From Brachypodium distachyon (taxonomy: Eukaryota > Streptophyta > Magnoliopsida > Poales > Poaceae): a stretch of DNA of 64,000 nucleotides. Shown one piece after another: positions 58,082-64,000 of this stretch. The position numbers were made by a program, and so were the translations under genes. Numbering within the stretch: position 1 is the stretch's first letter; every line of letters begins with the position of its first letter. The notes beneath the pieces are model-generated. The model made no database searches. It was given only the letters and a program-made list of their open reading frames with translations, and had not been told where the DNA came from. The stretch spans positions 35,455,001 through 35,519,000 of the forward strand of contig NC_016131.3 of assembly GCF_000005505.3 (NCBI RefSeq), written 5' to 3'.

Positions 58082-59050
58082 TGCCCCTCAAGATCACACT
58101 TTTGACATATCATCTTCTTAGCAGGTAGGTTCTGATTCTGTACCAAAGACATGGAACTATCAGACATCTTGGCCGTCGCCGATGTATCTCTAGAGCTTGA
58201 AGCCACCCCCCTTTTTCTGAGATGACTGCTCCATCATTGTCGTCGTCTGTCCCCCCCGCCGAAGACGGTTGTGACCCAGCCAAAGTAAACTGACCCTGAA
58301 AGCTACCCTGCGGCCGTATCCCTCCTTGAAGGGTACCTTGCATCTGGTTCTGAAATTGCATCTGGGGCGGTATCTCTTGGCCACCCGAAGGATAGAACTG
58401 CGGTCCTCCTGCATAATCTCCGCCCCAGAACTGCGGCGGGCCTTGCCAACCCCTGCCATGTCCCTCCTACCAATTCTGCCAACCTCCATCCATCCCACGC
58501 CCTCTACTATCACCAAACCACCCAAAACCACCACCGCCGTAGTTACCTCTCCCCGCCATTAGCAGAGTCAAGCACTGCACCAGCGACCAGATCAACCAAC
58601 CCCAGGCACAACCCCCAACTTTCCCCCTCCGCCACCTCACCCTCAAATCTATGGAATCGCTCTCCACCCCAAGGTGTTTCCTTATCCTTCTAGGTGTCGG
58701 TCGACTCAAACCTAAAAACCACAATGAAGAGGGAGCGGCCTTACCAGATACTACCTGAAAAACCCCGCCTTTGAAAGGAAGGATCGCCGTTGAACCACAA
58801 CACGTGGTCGGTGTAGATCCCCCACCCCCCACCACCGCTTTTTGGTCCTCCAACTTTTTGACCTCCAGATCTATCTCGAAAGCACCACCGAGGGCCGCCG
58901 CCCCAACCAACACACTCCCGATGATCGTGCAGTGATCTCCAAGCGACTTCCCATTAGAAGAGATCTGACAAATCGAGATCTCTCTGTGGAGAAGTCCAGT
59001 CGCCCGGAGATCGCCATCACGATCGCCAAGGAGCGAGAGCGAGGATGACA
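58082..59050 (-). pseudogene. LINE ORF1, 5' part
   Basis: Starts near 59048 (MSSSLSLLGDRDGDLRAT), acidic/Gly-rich N-terminal domain, then GRGNYGGGGFGWFG, a TAG at about 58467, a Gln/Gly/Pro-rich stretch (FQNQMQGTLQGGIRPQG) and the first half of a zinc knuckle (CQKCDLEGH) at about 58085-58115. The LTR interrupts the knuckle. Confidence 0.75.
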
Positions 59051-59054
59051 TCAT

Positions 59055-59665
59055 CCCCTCTACCTAGCTAGCTCTATGGTATCTCTAAGAGATGCACTGC
59101 TTTTTTCTTTTTCATCTTTGCTGGATTTTTGTAACTTTGGCCATCGGCCTCTTCTTGTTTAATGGAATCTTAGCAGCTCTCCTGCTAACTTCAACCAAAA
59201 CAGTCGACAACACACGTCACTGGTTGACTGGCTATTCATCAGCCCGACAACGTCTCCTTGGCACGGCTTTAAGTTCATAGCACAGTTTCAGAAGCAAACC
59301 AGCTTCTCATTGATTATCAATGCATCAATTTATCTAGATATATCGCTCTTGAACTGTGTGGTCATCCGAAGGGCCTGTATAAATCCCCAAAGACAAGATA
59401 ACCTGCTTAATCCTACTCAAGCAATAAATCACGAGAGATCACCTGCGGACAATTTTATGTCTTATTTTTTGTTACATATTTAAAATTATGCAGTACCATT
59501 CCTCTGAAGAAAAGCACGAGGGGAACATCAATTGTGTTTCCCACAGAACATACATAAGCACCATCTCGTTTATCATTTTGAAAATATCAGCAATGACTGA
59601 ATAAACATAAAAGCAAATTAACAGCCAACACAATTTAGCAAAAGATTAAAGCATCAAAGTATAAA
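59055..59665. other. Intergenic DNA
   Basis: No gene supported. 59100-59200 has a TTTGTAACTTTGG ... TTTAATGGAAT ... GCAGCTCTCCTGC arrangement like plant LINE 3' ends, on plus, but too little to call. Confidence 0.4.
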
Positions 59666-59727
59666 TACTCCCTCCGTCCGTGAATTTATATAGATTGTTA
59701 TACAAATTCATGTCACTGGAGAGAGTA
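59666..59727. mobile_element. Stowaway-like MITE remnant
   Basis: Left end TACTCCCTCCGTCCG matches the Stowaway terminal repeat; right end is the inverse of TACTCTCTCC. Only 62 bp, flanked by TA. Confidence 0.5.
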
Positions 59728-59746
59728 CATGTTTGTATCTAACTGA

Positions 59747-59992
59747 ATGCGAGTCGCACGTTCTGTCCTTCTCCTGCCTCTCTACTGCAGTGGCGATTGC
59801 CGTCCTGCCGAAGCAGATTATCAAGATCTTCCAGTGGCCCGTGATTGGCTCCAGATTTACGACCAATCAGCATTCAACTGTTTATCTGGCAGTAGCACAG
59901 ATGAGTTTTGTAGTTTCACTGTCCGCGAATTAACCAAGACACTGAAAACCCTTCGACAGGCCTGCAATCCTCCATACAAGTGCAGGGAATGA
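59747..59992 (+). CDS. Possible orphan exon, unknown protein
   Basis: 81-residue open frame ending TGA. A good splice acceptor (CTCTACTGCAG, ends about 59788) lies inside it, so the real exon may start there and encode a 67-residue C-terminus with DYQDLPVARDWLQIYDQ, a Cys-containing middle and the basic end NPPYKCRE. Codon use and composition look protein-like and non-repetitive. No domain recognised. It may be the last exon of a gene whose 5' part was lost. Confidence 0.3.
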   Translation: MRVARSVLLLPLYCSGDCRPAEADYQDLPVARDWLQIYDQSAFNCLSGSSTDEFCSFTVRELTKTLKTLRQACNPPYKCRE

Positions 59993-60344
59993 TCTAAAAA
60001 GATTAACCTCCGTGCTAGTACGGAGAGTGTTGGCTTTGCAGACAGACCTGGAGAAGCGGATCTCTCTCTCTCTCTCGTTTTGGGACACTAGAAGAGAAGC
60101 AGATCTCGAACTCCGCCTTGTCAAGATAAGTTACTGCACAAATCCTGTTTCCAATTCAGTATCGTGACACCAAAAATCAATGAAAAACCAATTTCACGTC
60201 TTGATTTTCTATACCAGCAGCCCATTTCCTATCATGACGAATACATAAATGAGGAAACCAACTAATCCAACCGAATCGAGTCCAATGAATCATTGGACAA
60301 TGACAGAAAAAATGAGAATAATACAAATCCTGTACAGTAACAAG
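59993..60344. other. Intergenic / 3' flank
   Basis: No gene seen. CT-rich microsatellite near 60060. Confidence 0.4.
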
Positions 60345-60777
60345 CTATCTAAACCACTTCCGGAGCGAGTATCTGACCGGCTTCGATGCCGCACCACCAG
60401 CTGCAAGCCCATTCTTTATGGCCGGCTGCGCCTGGGGGACCTCCGCGGTCACCTCCGGCGGCTGCGGCAGTTCTTGCTGCAACACGGGAACCGCAGACTC
60501 CACAGCAACGAAGAGGTTGGTGATGTCCCTGAGCGGCACCCGCCTCCGCGCCTTGCTGAGCCGCTTCAGCTTGCAACTCTTGACAGCTATGCCATGAAGG
60601 CGGCCAACGGCGGAGGACGGAGCAGTTGCAGGCGGCAGGTTCTCCTTGTTATCGCTGCGGTCAACTGCCATCTCAGGTATGACGAGCTGCCTGCCGCTCT
60701 TAGATTTGGGGCTCGGTGATGTACTGGGCGGCGAGGTGGCTCTGTTGGAGCTTGGGATGGGATGCAAGGATCTCCAT
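60345..60777 (-). CDS. Small KEN-box and D-box protein, likely cell-cycle regulated
   Basis: Open frame to a TAG at 60345. Key features: KEN box (DNKENLPP) and, about 50 residues on, a canonical destruction box RVPLRDITN (RxxLxxIxN) within a basic stretch (KLKRLSKARR). These are degrons read by the anaphase-promoting complex. The rest is Pro/Ala/Glu-rich; the C-terminus is RYSLRKWFR. Length suggests a small cell-cycle protein (securin-, cyclin- or APC/C-regulator-like), but I cannot assign a named family. The first in-frame ATG is at 60671 (108 aa). An ATG at 60777 after a good leader is one base out of frame with the long frame, so an indel or error near 60768 may be present. An E2F site lies upstream. 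Confidence 0.6.
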
Positions 60778-60921
60778 GGCTATTTGTAACGGAGGTAGTA
60801 GGACGGAGAAGTAGGCAGGAGGATTCAAGATTTGAGTTTCGGGGGGGAATTTTTGGCTGGGGTGGGGAGGCGTGGAGGGAGGGGACGGATCTGTGTTTCT
60901 TGCCGTTTTTGGATGGAATTT

Positions 60922-60929
60922 GCGCGAAA
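60922..60929 (-). promoter_or_regulatory. E2F binding site upstream of KEN/D-box gene
   Basis: TTTCGCGC on minus (consensus TTTSSCGC), within TTTGCGCGAAA, about 145 bp before the ATG at 60777. E2F sites drive G1/S expression in plants. Confidence 0.6.
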
Positions 60930-61029
60930 TGTTTGAAGGGAAATTGGGATTGGCGGCGAGGAAGTGGCAGACGGTTCCTGAAAATTTCTGCCCGCAGGGC
61001 AGCTAGGAGGGAGATTTGAAATTATTTTG

Positions 61030-61750
61030 AGTCTGCGAACGAGCCAACGAGGCAGAGGCTGGTGTGAGTGCGATTCTGTTTCGTGACGCCAAAATGGGCA
61101 GGCGGCCGCTTGGTAGCTCGTGGCGGGCTGTGGGCGCGCGGGCAGGTGCGCCATTGAATTCTGAACTGATGCGGCGTGGCGGGTTCGTTTTTGGACGTTC
61201 TGAGTTGAAAATTAATTGGCCGCGGTTCGTTGCAAGTTTTGTTTTTAAAACTAGTTGATTCCCAACGCGTTGCTGTGGGAACATCAGTTGATCCTTGGTG
61301 GAAAACAAAAACAAACAACATCTTAAGAGCTGTTTTCAACGCAAATGATGAATTTTTCACTGGACTTGAGACTACCGTACACAAATAGCCTCACTTCATC
61401 CTCTCACGTTAAGATGCCGCAACAGCTGAATCGAAGAGGATCAGGATTTTGATTTTCAAAATATAGCACCGGAATTTGGAAATTTATCTAACCTGTTTTG
61501 ATCCTTACAAATGCATAACCAATTGTACACTATTAGGAACCTTTGCAGATGCAAATGAAAGTACAGAAGATTTACCTAATATACATAAACACCAATAGAT
61601 GTACATGTAGAATTCAGCCTACTAAAAACTTCATAAGTCGCAATTAATAGCCAAGTAGTTTTTTATGAAACCGGACTTCCATTCATTAAACAGCAGTGGA
61701 ATATTCATGCTGAATACAACTTGTTAAAGCCACCGGCACCTGGGATTCCC
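61030..61750. other. Intergenic DNA
   Basis: No gene, RNA or repeat recognised. Confidence 0.4.
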
Positions 61751-61751
61751 A

Positions 61752-62235
61752 GTAGTATTTGCCAAACGGCTTACAAAACAGATCTCAAAAGAAAACAAAA
61801 TTCCTAGCAATCTCCTCCATTTGGATTAGTATCGGCAAGATAGCTGGTCTGTTCTTCTTCCTTGTCTTCCAGAGCTTAGTGAACACCTGCCAATCAGATT
61901 TGACCTTTGAATCCTCAATAGAACCACACAAGAACACCCCAACACGGCAAGCTAGTGCTTCTGCTGTTAGAGGATCAGCGATATGCTCCTACCAGATTGA
62001 TTTAGCGCAAACAAAAATGAGCCATTTTTGTCCCTGACCACATAGCCCGAGGACCCCGAGGGTATTCACATCAAAACCAGCATCTACATTCACTTTGAGA
62101 AAATCAGCTGGAGGTGGTTGCCAAGTAGAGGACTTTTTGTTTGGATTTGGAGATTTCAGAGATCTTGTGCTCTATATGAGATCACGTACTTGCTGTACCG
62201 ACAGCCCATCTGCAAACTTTATCAATACATGGGGA
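61752..62235 (-). pseudogene. RNase H-like (RVT_3) fragment
   Basis: On minus: PPPADFLKVNVDAGFD, a frame change, VVRDKNGSFLFAL, another break, then DPLTAEALACRVGVF, the order of the RVT_3 RNase H-like domain found in plant non-LTR retroelement relics and some host proteins. Interrupted by at least two frame changes and stops; a degraded fragment. Confidence 0.65.
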
Positions 62236-62479
62236 GGTGATTCTCCTTTTCCCCGAGGCGACGTTGAGCGAGAGGATAACCCCATTGCTGGCGACGGCGG
62301 CGATGGGGGCCGGTCATCTCCACCACGTCTGCCTCAGACCCCATCCGTTCTCGACTTGGCGAGCTACTGTACCAGATGAACGAAGGCAAAAGGTGGAGTC
62401 GGGGGAGCAGGGACAGCGGGAACACAGGGCGGCAGGGAGCAGGGGTGCGAAAGAACCATAGGGTGTTGTCGGGGGAGAC

Positions 62480-62740
62480 GGCAGTTCCGTTCCACCGTCT
62501 AGAGGAGGACGGCCGTGCCAGTGGCTGGAGATCGATCGAGCGGCTGGCAGCTCGGACAGGGGAGGCGGGAAGTCGAGGCGACAGGACCTCTGCGGCGTTG
62601 GGGAACATAGCGGTTTCGTTCCACCGGCCAGAGGAGGGCGGCCGCGCCATTGGCTGGAGATCGATCGAGCGGTGGCGGCAGCGTCGATCTAGAGGGGCAG
62701 GGAGCTCGGAGCGGCGGCGGTTTCGGGACTCAGCGTGTGC
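62480..62740. repeat. Two tandem ~129-bp GC-rich units
   Basis: GTTCCACCG-TAGAGGAGG... and CTGGAGATCGATCGAGCGG recur at 62489 and 62618. Open frames through it are compositional. Confidence 0.65.
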
Positions 62741-63557
62741 TTGCGAGGGTCGTTCATGGGCTGGCTGCTCTGGACGCAAGATTGCCTCGGTGGGCTGGAC
62801 GTGATGGCCAACATATCAGCTGGAATAAATCTGGAAATTAGAACGGGAAATAGATGAAAATTAGAAAAGATAAACGCTGACGTGGATAGGCTGCATGTGC
62901 AGCTTGCTAAATTAACTGCATTTAGTGGGCTTCAACTTTATAGAGTTTATAGATTAGACTGACTTGGTTAGCCTGTGAACTGACGCCTCGCCGCCGTCCG
63001 GCCTGCCATATTTTTGGGCCATATGGGGGCACCTGCGCAAAGAAAAATTTTGGGGCCTTCCGCGTCCCAGCCGGGCCCTCGATAATAGATTCGAAACAAA
63101 TTTAAATTTGGCGACTTTTTATCAAAATAAAGTTCGGCGAGATTTCATAAAGTTCGGCGACATTTCATTAAACTTGCGATAATTTGCATAATAAAAAAAG
63201 GTTTTTTTTTATTTCTGTGCCCCTCCTTCCTTAGCTGTACTCAGTTATACCCGAGGCTAGAAACAGTGCTCGCTGCTAGACTTGTTCGTTTCGTGATTCC
63301 TCGCAAATGCCCTCACGGAGCATCTGCTAACTTTCAAGCCCCTTTGACCGTTTGGTTCTGACGGGTGGGCCGCGGGGAGTGCTGTCAGGTGGCCCGGAGC
63401 CGCGTTTCTAGCGTGTGGGGTTGCGAGGAGAAAGTGCAAGCGGGCAAGTCTTAACGGGTCTGGTTACCTTACATGCGGGCCACGTCCTGACAGGTGAGGG
63501 TGGTTGACTTAACTTACCTGTGGGGCGATGAATAAAAGTGACAGGTGGGTTCGTTGC
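62741..63557. other. Intergenic DNA
   Basis: No gene seen. A short AAGTTCGGCGA-ATTTCAT motif is repeated at 63132-63170. Confidence 0.35.
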
Positions 63558-63936
63558 CTATCTCTCTCATCCCTTTCCCAAATATGCCGCCGCCCCCGCC
63601 AAAATACGCCTCCGTGCTCGCCCTGGCAACGGCGCCGCCAGATATGCCTCCGTGGGCTCGCCGGCGAGACTTGCGAAGGGAAGCCTATCTCTCTCATCCC
63701 TTTCCCAAATACGCCGCCGCCCCCGCCAAATACGCCTCCATGCTCGCCCTGGCAACAGCGCCGCTGGATACGCCTCCCTGGGCTCGTCGGCGAGACTTGC
63801 GAAGAGAAGCCTATCTCTCTCATCCCTTTCCCAAATACGCCGCCGCCCCCGCCAAATACGCCTCCGTGCTTGCCCTGGTAACGGCGCCACCAGATACGCC
63901 TCCGTGGGCTCTTCGGCGAGACTTGCGAAGGGAAGC
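63558..63936. repeat. Minisatellite, three units of 126-127 bp
   Basis: Units at 63558, 63685 and 63811, each CTATCTCTCTCATCCCTTTC ... CTTGCGAAGGGAAGC. The last two are 126 bp (42 codons), and four or more frames stay open across the array, which is a property of the repeat rather than a gene. Confidence 0.85.
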
Positions 63937-64000
63937 GGCGTCTACATAGCCTAATCGAAGAAATCAAAAACACACCTGTAATGGTAAATTATGGAAGCCC

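Larger units (their letters stand above)
50146..59050 (-). mobile_element. L1-type LINE, degenerate, split by a solo LTR
   Basis: Minus strand: ORF1 (gag-like, DUF4283-like plus two zinc knuckles) and ORF2 (endonuclease and RT). The 3' end is lost at the copia-type LTR (about 50146). Without the 3.3-kb LTR insertion about 5.6 kb of LINE remains. No poly-A tail or TSD can be seen. Confidence 0.85.

Noticed and set aside
59055..59215. LINE 3' end on plus
   Set aside because: TTTGTAAC...TTTAATGGAAT...CTCTCCTGC resembles LINE 3' regions, but there is no poly-A, coding part or TSD.
62222..62779. 185-codon frame on minus
   Set aside because: Runs through a 129-bp tandem duplication; the repeated residues follow the DNA repeat, no domain.

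Overview
This is a block of heterochromatin-like DNA from a grass (Poaceae) nuclear genome. The evidence is GC-rich coding DNA, wall-to-wall LTR retrotransposons of grass-typical clades (Tat and chromovirus Ty3/gypsy, SIRE/Maximus-like Ty1/copia), an L1-type LINE, a Stowaway-like MITE remnant and only one credible host gene. The species cannot be named from sequence alone. No rRNA, tRNA, CRISPR or bacterial gene was seen.

Layout. 1-6922: left-truncated Tat element A (gag-pol on minus, a spliced antisense gene on plus). About 6923-6961 and 17632-19057: a copia element C cut inside its reverse transcriptase by a complete chromovirus B (6962-17631, TSD ATTCT). 19511-22697: a large imperfect inverted repeat of a non-pol gene, probably the third ORF of C. 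22701-23839 and 38159-38265: remnant Tat element D, interrupted by a complete Tat element E (23840-38158, TSD CCCCG). 38266-45413: Tat derivative F, which keeps gag and the antisense gene but has lost protease and polymerase. 45414-48440: a similar remnant G. 48441-50145: two copia-type LTRs head to head. 50146-59050: a degenerate LINE whose ORF1 zinc knuckle is split by a 3.3-kb solo LTR (54774-58076, TSD TAACA). 59055-64000: low-TE DNA with a 62-bp MITE remnant, a possible orphan exon, a small KEN-box/D-box protein gene with an E2F site, a degraded RNase H-like fragment and a 3 x 126-bp minisatellite.

Most interesting signal. The Tat family carries, on the strand opposite gag-pol, a gene made of a 'putative gypsy type transposon' (Transposase_28-like) domain, an Ala/Pro-rich linker and a coiled coil. 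In this window it has two short GT-AG introns at the same places in copies A, E and F (degenerate in G). Exon 2 is 95 nt in both A and F, and the phases (1, then 0) let F read through from the linker to the coiled coil. Because the gene is antisense to the genomic RNA, its introns would not be spliced from the retrotransposition template and so can persist. A TATA-like box lies about 110 nt before its ATG in both E and F. F and G lost pol but kept this gene.

Timing inferred from nesting: C is older than A and B; D is older than E; the LINE is older than the solo LTR. All element genes appear disabled by stops and frameshifts, with an apparent excess of CAG-to-TAG nonsense changes.
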